A DNA stretch of 64,000 bases from Roseimicrobium sp. ORNL1 (GTDB taxonomy: Bacteria; Verrucomicrobiota; Verrucomicrobiia; Verrucomicrobiales; Verrucomicrobiaceae): the NCBI RefSeq assembly GCF_011044495.1, contig NZ_CP049143.1, forward strand, positions 1,922,001-1,986,000, written 5' to 3'. The translations under genes and the position numbers were made by a program. Of the stretch, positions 8,923 to 17,562 are shown piece by piece (position 1 is the stretch's first letter; the number at the start of each line of letters is the position of its first letter). The notes below the pieces were generated by a model. The model made no database searches, was not told where the DNA came from, and was given only the letters and a program-made list of their open reading frames with translations.

Positions 8923-9381
8923 TCAAGGTGGAGGTCCACTTGGGGGAATGTCCCTGATGAGGTGAGGATAGTCAGCGACAAGCTTGTGCATTAAAAGAGC
9001 GCCCGCACTTTCTGAGACATTTCTAATTTCGTAGAACGCGCGGCTCTCCGTGATAATAACGTATTTCTTGGCAAACAAGGCGAGTACCACAGTCTTGTCC
9101 TTCGATTTCAGGGTAATCTTTACCACATCGGAACTTGCAGCCCCTTCATCGAGTGTAATCGGAACGCAATCGAGTCCTTTCAGGTAGTTCGTGATCCGGT
9201 CCACCACTTCGCGGGATTCCGTATTCAATTTCAAGTGGTGCCTTTTGTCATCTGACAGCGTCGTCCAGCCTTCGACCGCAACACTGTCGTATCCGCTCGC
9301 TGATTGCAGTTCTGGCAGGATGTCTCCATAGCAGGCTGCGAGTGATTGTAGCACCATCCAGGTGATTGCTAACCATCTCAT
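8923..9381 (-). CDS. Small secreted protein of unknown function
   Basis: 152 aa if translation starts at the ATG at 9381, giving a signal peptide MRWLAITWMVLQSLAACYG, possibly lipid-modified at the Cys. The mature part is alternating strand and helix with many charged residues (TLKSKDKTVVLALFAKKYVIITESRAFYEI), and I recognise no family. The gene ends 22 bp before the glycosidase on the same strand. A longer frame from 9474 adds 31 residues unlike a signal sequence and is not preferred. Confidence 0.55.
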   Translation of the reverse strand: MRWLAITWMVLQSLAACYGDILPELQSASGYDSVAVEGWTTLSDDKRHHLKLNTESREVVDRITNYLKGLDCVPITLDEGAASSDVVKITLKSKDKTVVLALFAKKYVIITESRAFYEIRNVSESAGALLMHKLVADYPHLIRDIPPSGPPP

Positions 9382-9655
9382 AAGAATGCGTTTTCGCGGC
9401 CTCGATATGTCTTGCAGCTTGAAGTGGTATTCACACGTGGAGCCATTGTGGCTTCGAGAGACTCGTGGTGGCAAGCGTCTTGCGGAAAGGGTGCAGAATG
9501 TTGCTGTTGTTATTTAGGAGCGTAGCTCAGTGTCATTCTTGAATGTTGGCTTATCGTTTCTCTATGCACAAGTGTGTTTCGCTCGGCTAAATCGAAATTG
9601 GCTCGACATTGCAAATCGCGATTCGCTATTGTCTCGGGCGGCTATCCCTACCGCC

Positions 9656-10660
9656 ATGAAAAGCTCCATGCCTCTTCTCGCAGCGGCACTGACGTGTGTC
9701 GCTGCTACCGGTCTCGGGCAAACACCCGACGCCATCACCACCAAGTTGACGGGCTTTCACACCGTCACTGCGCGAAAGTCCTCCACCACGCTCTTGGGAA
9801 TTCATTTTGTCCGCTCCAGGCTTGCGTCTGGAAAGGTGGATGCCAAGGCAGCCAATTCGTTAACTGACAACGACGTCGACTTTGCGACGGCGCTTGCAGG
9901 CCAGACGAATCTTTGGGTGGAAATCACCAGTGGTCCGAACAAGGGAATCGCCAGCCCTGTGTCTTCAGTAAGTCAGAATGTGCTGACCACCGAGGACGAT
10001 ATCTCTGCCTTGATGGAAGTGGATGACACCTACGCCGTTCGTCCGGCGCATACTCCGGTATCGCTGTTCGGTGCTGCAAACGATGCGGGTCTCAGGCCGA
10101 GCAATAATGCAAACACACAAGGGAATGCAGACATCGTGCAGATACCCAATGGATCAGGTGGATACCGATACATCTACTATTCAACGGTGCGGGGTGGCTG
10201 GCGCGAGGTGGGAAGCCCGACGGTGGATGCGGGGAATGTCCCAGTGTATCACGTGGACGGCATCTGGATTGACCGCAATCGCACCACCAACCTGAACATC
10301 AAGTTCGCGGGGGAACTGCGGACCTCGCCCACGTACTTCTTCGCGGAGACTGGAACGAAGATTGATGTGAATGCGAGCTACAACACCGGAGCCACGCTGA
10401 CCAACAGCGGACTGAAGGACTACGTCCAGCATGGCTCAGAGACCACGGCGGATCTCATCTGGTTTCAGAACACCAATGGCACATGGAGCCAGTACTACTA
10501 CACGGATGCAGCGGCGCCGCTGACCGAGGGTTGGAAGCAGGTGGGACAGGGCGATGCTGACAAGGGCGCCACTGCATTCCCATCCGCATTTTCATTTGAG
10601 CGTCGGGGTGTCTCGGGAATTCTCAAGATGGTGCCGCCTCCCGCTTACGACGGATTGTAA
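9656..10660 (+). CDS. TIGR02597-family surface protein
   Basis: 334 aa from the ATG at 9656, which opens a signal peptide (MKSSMPLLAAALTCVAATGLGQ). The mature protein is beta-rich with repeated Gly/Asn/Thr segments, including WVEITSGPNKGIASPVSS, YYSTVRGGWREVGS and YFFAETGTKID. This pattern matches my recollection of the TIGR02597 family, which is found almost only in Verrucomicrobiota as secreted, probably surface-exposed proteins of unknown role. There is no catalytic motif. The 275-bp upstream gap, shared with the divergent 8923-9381 gene, should contain both promoters, but no clear -35/-10 pair could be assigned. Confidence 0.7.
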   Translation: MKSSMPLLAAALTCVAATGLGQTPDAITTKLTGFHTVTARKSSTTLLGIHFVRSRLASGKVDAKAANSLTDNDVDFATALAGQTNLWVEITSGPNKGIASPVSSVSQNVLTTEDDISALMEVDDTYAVRPAHTPVSLFGAANDAGLRPSNNANTQGNADIVQIPNGSGGYRYIYYSTVRGGWREVGSPTVDAGNVPVYHVDGIWIDRNRTTNLNIKFAGELRTSPTYFFAETGTKIDVNASYNTGATLTNSGLKDYVQHGSETTADLIWFQNTNGTWSQYYYTDAAAPLTEGWKQVGQGDADKGATAFPSAFSFERRGVSGILKMVPPPAYDGL

Positions 10661-10718
10661 GACACACTCAAAAAACTTCCCTTGAGTTGGGCTTTGGCAG
10701 AGCCCTCTTCCTGTGAGT

Positions 10719-11240
10719 TTAGGAAGGTGGGTTCTGCTGGAGGTCTTGTGCCAGTTGCTGAAGAAAACGCACCTGGGCAAAAGTCTCCACGGCGCCGGGA
10801 CGTAGCTGGCGCACACGTGCAATGGCCTCATCAACCGCCATGCCGCGGGTGATAAGATGTCCCGCCAGCATGGTGCCAGTACGACCGATGCCAGCGACGC
10901 AATGCACGGCCACGCCATGACCTTGCGCGTGCTGTTGCCGGGTGAATTCCATGAAGGCCTGGAACTGCTCCATGCAGGGCGCTTGTCCATCCACAATAGG
11001 AAGGCAGAGGTAGGAGAAGCCTGCGGCGTTGTATGCGGCCTCGGCGGAGCGCATGTTTAATAAACAGACCACGGCGCGGATGCCCTCACGCCACAAGGAA
11101 GGAAGTTCATCCCTGAACGCATCCAACGCGGCGCCCGGAGTCTCATGACGGTCCGGGTGTACATGAGGCATCGAAGTCCCCGCGAGTGAGCTGGGGATGA
11201 CCCACCAGAGGTCGGTTTCAGCAGGAGGTGGGGATGGCAT
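10719..11240 (-). CDS. Dual-specificity / tyrosine-type protein phosphatase
   Basis: 173 aa, the size of a bare catalytic domain. The signature HCVAGIGRTG gives the Cys nucleophile C114 and the phosphate-binding R120 (CX5R). The general-acid Asp is likely D84 in PIVDGQAP. No signal peptide or membrane segment is seen, so it should dephosphorylate Ser/Thr/Tyr residues or a small phosphorylated molecule in the cytoplasm. It ends 32 bp before the NHL-repeat gene, which lies upstream on the same strand and ends beyond it, so co-transcription is possible but not obviously functional. It converges on the TIGR02597 gene. Confidence 0.85.
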   Translation of the reverse strand: MPSPPPAETDLWWVIPSSLAGTSMPHVHPDRHETPGAALDAFRDELPSLWREGIRAVVCLLNMRSAEAAYNAAGFSYLCLPIVDGQAPCMEQFQAFMEFTRQQHAQGHGVAVHCVAGIGRTGTMLAGHLITRGMAVDEAIARVRQLRPGAVETFAQVRFLQQLAQDLQQNPPS

Positions 11241-11272
11241 ATCGCGTTCTGGCGAAAGGTGATTCCCAGCGT

Positions 11273-12337
11273 TTACTTCACCAGCTTCAGCACGCGGTTG
11301 TTGTAGCTGTCCGTGATGTAGAGCTCGCCGGTCTTCGGGTGAATGGTCACGCCGTGGGGACGGGCGAGTTCGATCTTGAGCGGGTCACCACCTTCGCCGG
11401 CAGTGCCTTTCTTTCCGGTACCGGCCACGCGCTGGATGCTGCCGTTCGCAGGCACGTAGCGACGGATGATGTGGTTCTCCGCATCGGCAATGAGCACGGA
11501 ATTGTCGCGATCCACGCAGATGTGCTTGGGGCCATTCATGGTGGCGTCAATCGCAGCGCCGCCATCGCCGGTGGCGCCTTTCTTGCCGGAGGCATTCACC
11601 ACGGTGCGGATGCGGCCATCTTTTTCCACTACACGCAGGGCATTGCCGTTGCGCTCCAGAATGTAGATGCGGCCCTCGCGATCCACGGCGACGGCGCGTG
11701 GATCCACAAGGGGCGCTTCGGTGGCGAGATCTCCATCCTGGGGGACACCCTTCTGCCCGTTGCCGGCCACGGCCTTGAGATTACTGGTGGTAAGGTCGAG
11801 TTCAAGAATCTGACGCAGATTCGCGATGTAGAGCTTCGTGCCGGTGAAGTCGAGGGTGATGCAGTAGGGGCCGGAGCCCTTGGCCTTGTCGAGTGGTGTT
11901 GCGTAGCCTTTGAGCGGGGCCACGCGACCTGCTTTCACATCGACTTCACGTACGAGCCCGTTCCACGTGTCTGCGATGAGGATGTTCCCATTCGGCAGCA
12001 CGGCGAGATTGTGCGGACCATTGAATTGCGCATCGATGGCAGGGCCGCCATCGCCGGAGAAGCCGGGCTTCAACTGACCAGCCACGTGGGAGAGCTTGCC
12101 CGTGGAGTCCACCTTCAGCAGGCGATTGCCGGAAACCATCTCCACGATCCACATGTTCCCCTCGGAGTCGAACTCGGTGCCAAAGGGTTCTTTCAGTACG
12201 GCTTCGAGGGCGGGGATGTTGACCGCGTCTTTCGAACCACCGGCGACGAGGACGAGCTTGTCAGCGAAGGTGGCACTCGTGGTGCATGCCAGAGCGATTG
12301 CGAGGATGAGTGAGTGGTGAAAGGTGAGGCGGGACAT
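11273..12337 (-). CDS. Secreted NHL-repeat beta-propeller protein (copy 1)
   Basis: 354 aa from the ATG at 12337, opening a signal peptide (MSRLTFHHSLILAIALACTTSATFA). Repeated NHL units of the type GDGGPAIDAQFNGPHNLAV, LYIANLRQILELDL and LIADAENHIIRRYV fill the mature part and should form a six-bladed propeller. The G-[DE]-G-G-x-A turn recurs at intervals of about 50-60 residues. Such propellers usually bind proteins or small ligands, and no catalytic site is visible. It has a tandem paralogue at 12534-13631; both were probably produced by duplication. The gap between them holds short tandem repeats. Confidence 0.82.
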   Translation of the reverse strand: MSRLTFHHSLILAIALACTTSATFADKLVLVAGGSKDAVNIPALEAVLKEPFGTEFDSEGNMWIVEMVSGNRLLKVDSTGKLSHVAGQLKPGFSGDGGPAIDAQFNGPHNLAVLPNGNILIADTWNGLVREVDVKAGRVAPLKGYATPLDKAKGSGPYCITLDFTGTKLYIANLRQILELDLTTSNLKAVAGNGQKGVPQDGDLATEAPLVDPRAVAVDREGRIYILERNGNALRVVEKDGRIRTVVNASGKKGATGDGGAAIDATMNGPKHICVDRDNSVLIADAENHIIRRYVPANGSIQRVAGTGKKGTAGEGGDPLKIELARPHGVTIHPKTGELYITDSYNNRVLKLVK

Positions 12338-12360
12338 GGTGGAAGGTGGTGGGATTGGGG

Positions 12361-12471
12361 AACCACTAATGGACACTAATAGGCACTAATGGTTTTGCTT
12401 TGGGGTGTGAGGCGTCGCGAGGAGTGGTGGGGTTTGGGCGGACCGCTAATGGTCGCTGATGTTCGCTAATA
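12361..12471. repeat. Short tandem repeats of CACTAATGG-like units
   Basis: Three imperfect ACTAAT-centred units at 12361-12393 and three GCTAAT/GCTGAT units at 12441-12471 lie between the two NHL genes. They could be decayed remnants of one array. The function is unknown. Confidence 0.6.
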
Positions 12472-12533
12472 GATTCGAGGGCGGATGTGGTCGGCTGACA
12501 AATGACGAGTGACCACGGATGAATGATTGCCTC

Positions 12534-13631
12534 TCACTTCTTCTTCATCACGCGCACGCGATGCGCTTCGCTGTCGCCGATGTAGACGGAGCCATCCTTG
12601 TCCACGTAGATGCCGTGAAGGCGGGCCATGGCGCAATTGAGCGGGTCGCCATCAGGGCCGTCACCTTTCTTGCCAGTGCCGGCCATGAGGAGAAGCTTGC
12701 CGGTCTTGGCTTCTACCATGCGCACGGTGTGGCTTTCGGTATCGGCGAGCCAGGCGTTGCCTTCGGCGTCGAGAGCGATGCCCTTGGGGCCGAAGAGTTT
12801 GGCTTCCTTGGCGGGGCCGCTATTGCCGGTGAAGCCCTTATCGCCGGTGCCGGCGATGTGATGAATCTTGCCTTCCTTCAGGTCGAGCTTGAGGACTTGG
12901 TTGCCCTCGCGCGTGACGAGCCAGAGATTTCCCTGCGGGTCGACGTCCATGGAGCGCGGTCCCTTGAGCGGCGTGCCGGCGATGGGTGAGCCATCGGGCG
13001 TGGGGCCGGGTTTGCCGGTGCCAGCGAAGGTGGAGATATTTCCTGTCTTCATGTCCACCTTGCGGATCACGTTGTTGCCGATGTCGCAGATGTAGAGGTC
13101 GCCTGCGAGGTCGAACTGGATGCTGTGCGGCTGCTTGAGTTGCGCCTTGTTCGCTGGGCCGCCATCACCGCTGTAGCCTGCGGTGCCGGTGCCAGCGAAG
13201 GTGGTGATGATGCCCGTCTTGCCATCCACCTTGCGGATGGCGTGGTTGGCCATGTCAGCGAGGTAGTAGTTGCCGTCTTTGTCGAAGCGGATCTCGTGCG
13301 GCAGGTTGAAGGTGGCCTGCAGCGCAGGACCGCCGTCGCCGGTGTAGCCCTTCGTTCCGGTGCCGGCCACGGTTTGAATCTTGCCATCCGGTGTGACCTT
13401 GCGAATCTTGTGGCCGGTGTATTCCGTGTACCAGATGGCGCCATCCGGGCCGCGCACCACGCCGAAGGGATTGTCCATCTTCGCCTTCGTGGCCGGACCT
13501 CCATCACCGCTGAAGCCCTGCTCACCGGTGCCTGCGAAGGTCTCGATGGTCCACTCTGCTGCGGAGATGTGGGCAGGAAGCGAGGCGGCGATGCAGCAGG
13601 CGAGAAGGGCGTGGGTGAGTCGGAGTTTCAT
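12534..13631 (-). CDS. Secreted NHL-repeat beta-propeller protein (copy 2)
   Basis: 365 aa with a signal peptide (MKLRLTHALLACCIAASLPAHISA, about 1-24). It contains at least five clear NHL units, each with a turn such as GEQGFSGDGGPATKA, TKGYTGDGGPALQA or TAGYSGDGGPANKA, followed by a strand like NYYLADMANHAIRKVD. A six-bladed propeller is expected. It is more regular than the paralogue at 11273-12337. It is probably exported; its ligand is unknown. Its start region faces the divergent secreted protein at 13828, so the roughly 200-bp gap should hold both promoters. Confidence 0.85.
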   Translation of the reverse strand: MKLRLTHALLACCIAASLPAHISAAEWTIETFAGTGEQGFSGDGGPATKAKMDNPFGVVRGPDGAIWYTEYTGHKIRKVTPDGKIQTVAGTGTKGYTGDGGPALQATFNLPHEIRFDKDGNYYLADMANHAIRKVDGKTGIITTFAGTGTAGYSGDGGPANKAQLKQPHSIQFDLAGDLYICDIGNNVIRKVDMKTGNISTFAGTGKPGPTPDGSPIAGTPLKGPRSMDVDPQGNLWLVTREGNQVLKLDLKEGKIHHIAGTGDKGFTGNSGPAKEAKLFGPKGIALDAEGNAWLADTESHTVRMVEAKTGKLLLMAGTGKKGDGPDGDPLNCAMARLHGIYVDKDGSVYIGDSEAHRVRVMKKK

Positions 13632-13827
13632 GGGAGGGAGGTGGAGGAAAGGAAACGGGGGATGGAGAGCAGGAAATTACAAGGCGGGAGAGGAAAACAG
13701 AAGAAGAAAGGCGGTGCTTTCACCCAGGGTGAAGATGCCATCTGCCCGGAGTTGAAACCGGGTTGAGTGTCACATTCTGGAGGGGGGAGACATGCAGGGG
13801 GTATCCCGGGCTCGATCCCTGAATGAT

Positions 13828-14442
13828 ATGAAAACTGCATCCCGATTTGGCCTCATGCCGCTGGTTGTTGCGGCTTTCGGAATGTTCGCCACGGCAACCC
13901 TCAGCGCGCAGGTGCCGGATGTGCCCGAGACCTTCCCCAACGGCGTGGTGTACGGACCGAAGGCGGCTTTCGCCATCGCCGCGCCCAATGGTTGGGTGCT
14001 GGACAACAAGTCCGGCGCAGCGGATGGCCTGCCGTGTGTGCTCTATCCCAAGGACTCCACGTGGCAGACTGCGCCCGTGCTGATGTATGCGAAGATTGCC
14101 AGCACGACACATGAGGACGCAAAGGAGTTCATCAAGGTCGCGATCGAGCACATGACGAAGGAGCGTCCGGGCTTCACGCATCGCCAGGTGGCGGCGGGAA
14201 AAACGAACGAAGGTCTGGCATGGGTCATCAATGAATATCCTGCGTCAGAGTCGTATCCGCGTGTAGAACGCGTGGCGTATGTGCAGATGCCGAAGGCGGT
14301 GGCGTATATCGTGATGAGCGCGGAGAACGCGGATGTGGCTGCACGCTATGCGGTGGCGCTGGAGGATGTGATGGCGTCGTTTGCGTACAAGGAGGAGTTC
14401 ATTGGATACAAGCCGCCGGCGGTGGGAGCGAAGGGGAAGTGA
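13828..14442 (+). CDS. Secreted protein of unknown function
   Basis: 204 aa from the ATG at 13828, which opens a signal peptide (MKTASRFGLMPLVVAAFGMFATATLSAQ). An upstream in-frame ATG at 13792 is less likely. The mature part (FPNGVVYGPKAAFAIAAPNGWVLDNK, KPGFTHRQVA, VAYVQMPKAVAYIVMSAEN) looks like a small alpha/beta domain of the kind that detects or binds at the cell surface. I know no name for it. No Cys pair or catalytic motif is visible. It is a single gene, followed by a REP copy and a hairpin. Confidence 0.65.
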   Translation: MKTASRFGLMPLVVAAFGMFATATLSAQVPDVPETFPNGVVYGPKAAFAIAAPNGWVLDNKSGAADGLPCVLYPKDSTWQTAPVLMYAKIASTTHEDAKEFIKVAIEHMTKERPGFTHRQVAAGKTNEGLAWVINEYPASESYPRVERVAYVQMPKAVAYIVMSAENADVAARYAVALEDVMASFAYKEEFIGYKPPAVGAKGK

Positions 14443-14458
14443 GGAAGGGTGATGAGTT

Positions 14459-14510
14459 AGGAAGTCGGGTCTCCTGACCGGACAGCGTCCGGCGGGTTTT
14501 CCTACCCGCC
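14459..14510 (+). repeat. REP copy A (RAYT-associated 52-nt repeat)
   Basis: This copy follows the family pattern: AGGAAGTCGGGTCTCCTGAC, then hairpin CCGGAC-AGC-GTCCGG, then hairpin GGCGGGT-TTTCCT-ACCCGCC. It matches the copies flanking the RAYT gene at 49529-50251 almost base for base. It lies 17 bp after the stop codon of the preceding gene. Confidence 0.9.
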
Positions 14511-14550
14511 AGTTTAGTGAACCTTGCGCCCGCTTATGGCGTCAGGGGTT

Positions 14551-14570
14551 CGGGAGCAGGAATGCTCCCG
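14551..14570. repeat. Small perfect hairpin
   Basis: CGGGAGCA-GGAA-TGCTCCCG is an 8-bp stem with a 4-nt loop between REP copy A and the terminator of the next gene. There is no T-run on either side. A related but weaker hairpin (GGAGCA...TGCTCC) is at 51523-51537. Confidence 0.5.
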
Positions 14571-14596
14571 CTCCTTGAGACGAGTGCATCGTCGTG

Positions 14597-14631
14597 GGAA
14601 AACAAAAAGCCCACCGGAAGTCCGATGGGCT
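14597..14631 (-). terminator. Intrinsic terminator of the SGNH hydrolase gene
   Basis: On the minus strand a 10-bp stem with one mismatch (AGCCCATCGG-ACTT-CCGGTGGGCT) is followed by TTTTTGTTTT. It lies 43 bp after the stop codon at 14674. Confidence 0.85.
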
Positions 14632-14673
14632 CTCTTGAATGAAATTGAGTGTCTGATTTGAAGAAGACTCGGC

Positions 14674-15975
14674 TTACTTCACTTCTTCCACCTTGAGCGT
14701 GTGCTTCACGGGCACGAGGAGTTTGCGGGCTTCGGTGTCGAGGTTCTGCTGCTTGACGGTCATCTTCTTTTTGAGCAGTTCGAGCGCGGTGCCGAATTCC
14801 GGGTCTTCCTTCACGTCGTTGGCGAAGGAGCGGAACTGGGTGATGAGGTTTTTGATCATCACGGTTTCGAGGGCTTGCTTCGTACCCACGGCTCCGGAGA
14901 ACTTGGAGAAGGCGCTGTCGAAGGGCGTGCTGCTGAACTCAGCGGCGAGGTTGATGCCGGAGGCGAGTTGTTCCTTGGTGAACTCCTTCGTTTCCTTGCC
15001 CCAGGTGACCTTGGCCTTGGGTGCGGAGAGGTTCTTCACCTGCAGAGTGTAGCGGTTCAGCTTTTCGTTGAAGTCGCAGAAGGGAAGGATGCTGCGGCTG
15101 CCGCCCTTGGCATCGCCTTCGAAACAGAAGGGCCAGCGGGTGCTTTCGAGTTCCGCGGTGCCATTTGCGCTGCTCAGGACCTTGTGGCCTTCGCTGGCGG
15201 TGGCGTTGCCCTTCATGTCGATGGTGATGGTGCCGATGTTACCATCCACGCCGAGGGACTTCAGGAAGGCGAGCGCCATGAGGAGCTGGCCGTTGGAGTT
15301 CGGGTGCACGCCATCGCGACCGCACACATCGTAATCCGCGCCGAGGGTGGCCTTGGCCTTGGTCATGGCGTTGATCATCTCGTCATGCACATTGGCGAAG
15401 CCGGTCTTGTATTCGGCGGCGAGCTTCGCGTCGATGTCGCGCAGGTGGGCGAGGTTGTCGTTGTAGATATCGGGGCCGGTGGCCTTGCTCGCGTAGTACT
15501 TGGTATCCACCGCGCCGGGGGAGCCTGCCACGATGCCGGTCACGCCGAGCTTCGCCGCGGTGGTGAGGATGGCACGCATGTTCTTCTCGTACTCGTTGCC
15601 GATGCCGGGATTGAAGGCCACGTAGCTGCCGTCATTCATGCCGTAGCACAGGGTCATGGCGGTGGGCTGGAAGGTGGAGAGGTCATTCTCCATGCGCGCC
15701 GCGAATCCGCCCGCGCGCTCCCCGCTCCAGCCGTACTGGAAGACCTTGATGTCCGGACGTCCGGCGCTGGCGAGCAGGTAGACCTCGATGAACTTGGAAT
15801 ACTGCTTCTGCTCCGTGATGGAGTCACCGACGATGGCGAGCTTGGTGTTCGGCGGGAGCTTGATGCCTACGCCTTGCGGCACGGTGCTTGTCTTCGTTTC
15901 ACTGAAGGCGGGGAGTGAGAGGGCGGCAAGGAGGCCGGCGAGGAGGATGGGGCGGAGTCGGAGGCGGGTTGTCAT
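14674..15975 (-). CDS. Secreted SGNH/GDSL-family hydrolase
   Basis: 433 aa from the ATG at 15975, which opens a signal peptide (MTTRLRLRPILLAGLLAALSLPAFS). Catalytic blocks are visible. Block I is IVGDSITE with Ser52; the oxyanion residues are probably the Gly in YGWSGER and the Asn in YGMNDGS (block III); block V is DGVHPN with Asp221 and His224. Beyond about residue 260 is a C-terminal region without a recognised family. SGNH enzymes of this kind are commonly carbohydrate O-acylesterases, so removal of acetyl groups from extracellular glycans is plausible. The IS3 element and a sialidase cluster lie upstream, but whether it belongs with them is unclear. Confidence 0.85.
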   Translation of the reverse strand: MTTRLRLRPILLAGLLAALSLPAFSETKTSTVPQGVGIKLPPNTKLAIVGDSITEQKQYSKFIEVYLLASAGRPDIKVFQYGWSGERAGGFAARMENDLSTFQPTAMTLCYGMNDGSYVAFNPGIGNEYEKNMRAILTTAAKLGVTGIVAGSPGAVDTKYYASKATGPDIYNDNLAHLRDIDAKLAAEYKTGFANVHDEMINAMTKAKATLGADYDVCGRDGVHPNSNGQLLMALAFLKSLGVDGNIGTITIDMKGNATASEGHKVLSSANGTAELESTRWPFCFEGDAKGGSRSILPFCDFNEKLNRYTLQVKNLSAPKAKVTWGKETKEFTKEQLASGINLAAEFSSTPFDSAFSKFSGAVGTKQALETVMIKNLITQFRSFANDVKEDPEFGTALELLKKKMTVKQQNLDTEARKLLVPVKHTLKVEEVK

Positions 15976-16144
15976 GGGAGGGGATGTGGGAGACATCATA
16001 CAGCGATGGGAGGCGGGGAATTTCACCGAGGTGGTAAAACGTGGGGAGATGGGTGTGGTAGGCTGCATGGGATTCAACGCAGCGCCGAGCGGAGCGAGAC
16101 GACCGCGAAGCGGCCCGAAGGGTGAGGACGGCAGGACGAATCAA

Positions 16145-16176
16145 ACACAGAGACGCAGAGGAACTTCGGAGACTGA
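16145..16176. repeat. ACACAGAGAC-type repeat, copy left of the IS
   Basis: The 32-nt unit starting ACACAGAGACGCAGAGGAAC recurs at 20541-20580, where it contains an 8-bp internal duplication. The right flank of the IS at 17500-17535 holds the inverted partner (CTCCGTGTC...CTCTGTGTTGAAT), so the IS appears to lie inside an older palindromic element. The preceding segment 16080-16140 is GC-rich and shows no gene. Confidence 0.7.
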
Positions 16177-16258
16177 GATGAGGGTGTGCAGTTCAACGAA
16201 GTGAATTCGCAGGAGAACGTCCATTGAGGTGCAACGCATTTTTGGACCAGCGAGTGTC

Positions 16259-17113
16259 TTAGTTTAGGTTTCTGGATTGGGTCTCAAACTGATTGGGGGT
16301 GAGGTAACCGATGGCGGAGTGCTTGCGCTGGTTGTTGTAGTAGCCCTCGATGTACTCAAAGAGTTCCAGTCGTGCATCGGTGAGATCTTCAAAGCGGCCT
16401 CCTTGAAGCATCTCGCGCTTGAGGGTACCCATGAAGGACTCTGTCCACGCATTGTCATAGGGGTTGGCTCGCCCCGACATGCTCTGGCGCAGGCCGGCAC
16501 GCGTGAGCACGGAACGGAAGGCCGTGCTGCCATACTGGCTGCCCCGGTCGCTGTGGAAGACAATGCCGCTGGCTTTGGGATGGGTTTGCAGGGCTTGTTC
16601 CAAGGCGTGGACGACGAGTTCTGCACGCATGTGTGACGCCAGACTCCAGCCCACAATGCGACGCGAGCCCAAATCCATGACCACGGCCAGATAGAGCCAG
16701 TTTGCCGTAGTGGGAATGAAGGTGATGTCTGCGACCCAGGCCTCGCCGGGCTTCTGCGGCACAGGCTGCTGGGCCAACAGATTGGCAGAGGGACGGTCTG
16801 CCCGGCCATCGCTGGTTTTGGGCAGGTAGTTCTTGGGTTGGATGGCCTTGAGGCCCCGTGTTTTGAGGATGCGGCGCAGCTTGGAGGGTGCACACACGAT
16901 GCCATGGTCGCGCAGTTCCTCATGGATCCTGCGGTAGCCATAGCGGTGCCGGTTGCGTTTGAAGATCTCCTCGATGAGTTCACCCAGACGAGCGTCTTGC
17001 TCATGGCTGGAGGCAGACTTCGCCACATGGTAAAAGCTGCTGCGGGGCAGCTCCAGGACGTCGCAGATCTTGCGCACACTCCCACCGGTCTGGCGCTGGA
17101 GTTGCAGGATCAT
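16259..17113 (-). CDS. IS3-family transposase OrfB (DDE integrase domain)
   Basis: 284 aa. The N-terminal HTH_21-like region (RKICDVLELPRSSFYHV, RHRYGYRRIHEELRDHG) is followed by an rve integrase core. The catalytic residues are D129 in AWVADITFI, D189 in VFHSDRGSQY and E225 in AWTESFMGT, with the D-E spacing of 35 residues expected for IS3. The C-terminus has the usual YNNQRKHSAIGYLTPNQFE. Its ATG overlaps the orfA stop codon as ATGA. That allows re-initiation, although IS3 elements normally make OrfAB by a -1 frameshift; no clear slippery A-run is seen at the junction beyond AAATGA. Confidence 0.95.
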   Translation of the reverse strand: MILQLQRQTGGSVRKICDVLELPRSSFYHVAKSASSHEQDARLGELIEEIFKRNRHRYGYRRIHEELRDHGIVCAPSKLRRILKTRGLKAIQPKNYLPKTSDGRADRPSANLLAQQPVPQKPGEAWVADITFIPTTANWLYLAVVMDLGSRRIVGWSLASHMRAELVVHALEQALQTHPKASGIVFHSDRGSQYGSTAFRSVLTRAGLRQSMSGRANPYDNAWTESFMGTLKREMLQGGRFEDLTDARLELFEYIEGYYNNQRKHSAIGYLTPNQFETQSRNLN

Positions 17114-17430
17114 TTCGCGGGTTTGGACGGTTGTGGCGTGCCCAGGATGACAGCGGCCTTTTTTAAAATGTCGTTCTCCAGACGCAGGTTGGCGATTTCA
17201 CGCCGCAGCCGGTGCAGCTCGTTGGCTTCGCCCTCCTCGCCTCCGGCTCGGAGGTCTGCGCCTACGAGCTGCACCGGCTGCCTTTGGGACCGGGTCCAAC
17301 GGTAAAGGATGCCAGTGCCAATGCCGAGTTCTTCAGCCACCTCGGACACACTCTTGCCCATGCGGACCAACTCCACGGCATGGGTTTTAAAATCACTGCT
17401 GTAACGCTTTTTTCGGGTCACGGTACTCAT
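17110..17430 (-). CDS. IS3-family OrfA (HTH_Tnp_1 protein)
   Basis: 106 aa. The helix-turn-helix region includes RYSSDFKTHAVELVRMGKS and VSEVAEELGIGTGILYRWTR (about 9-50). A leucine-rich helix, LHRLRREIANLRLENDILKK (about 72-91), is the usual multimerisation zipper. The protein binds the element ends and regulates transposition. It is first in the element and overlaps orfB by 4 nt. Confidence 0.93.
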   Translation of the reverse strand: MSTVTRKKRYSSDFKTHAVELVRMGKSVSEVAEELGIGTGILYRWTRSQRQPVQLVGADLRAGGEEGEANELHRLRREIANLRLENDILKKAAVILGTPQPSKPAK

Positions 17431-17499
17431 ACGGCTTGTCTCTTATCCCGTGGTCCAAGAAATTAGCGCACCTCACATCTACCATTTTCCTAAAATGAA

Positions 17500-17535
17500 C
17501 TCCGTGTCTTTGTGTCTCCGTGACTCTGTGTTGAA
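17500..17535. repeat. Right half of a palindromic element interrupted by the IS
   Basis: The sequence reads TCCGTGTCTTTGTGTCTCCG then TGACTCTGTGTTGAAT. It is the inverted counterpart of the ACACAGAGAC repeats at 16145, 20541 and 33880. With the left-flank copy it suggests an older palindrome split by the IS3 insertion. Confidence 0.6.
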
Positions 17536-17562
17536 TGGCCCTGACGCAACCCTGCCCAGTGT

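Larger units (their letters stand above)
16225..17475 (-). mobile_element. IS3-family insertion sequence, 1251 bp
   Basis: The ends are TGAGGTGC... (left) and ...GCACCTCA (right). The terminal inverted repeats match at 17 of the first 25 positions, identical over the outer 8 bp and over the inner TTGGACCA block. The element is flanked by CAT at 16222-16224 and at 17476-17478, a 3-bp target duplication. It carries overlapping orfA and orfB. Both reading frames and both ends are intact, so it may still be mobile. The TG...CA ends and 3-bp duplication fit the IS3 family. Confidence 0.92.

Noticed and set aside
10689-10705. Hairpin GGGCT...AGCCC between the TIGR02597 and phosphatase genes as terminator
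   Set aside because: The stem is only 5 bp, with no T-run on either strand.
17100-17120. -1 frameshift site producing a fused IS3 OrfAB
   Set aside because: The junction is an ATGA overlap with no clear A6G-type slippery sequence, so I report two separate frames and leave the fusion open.
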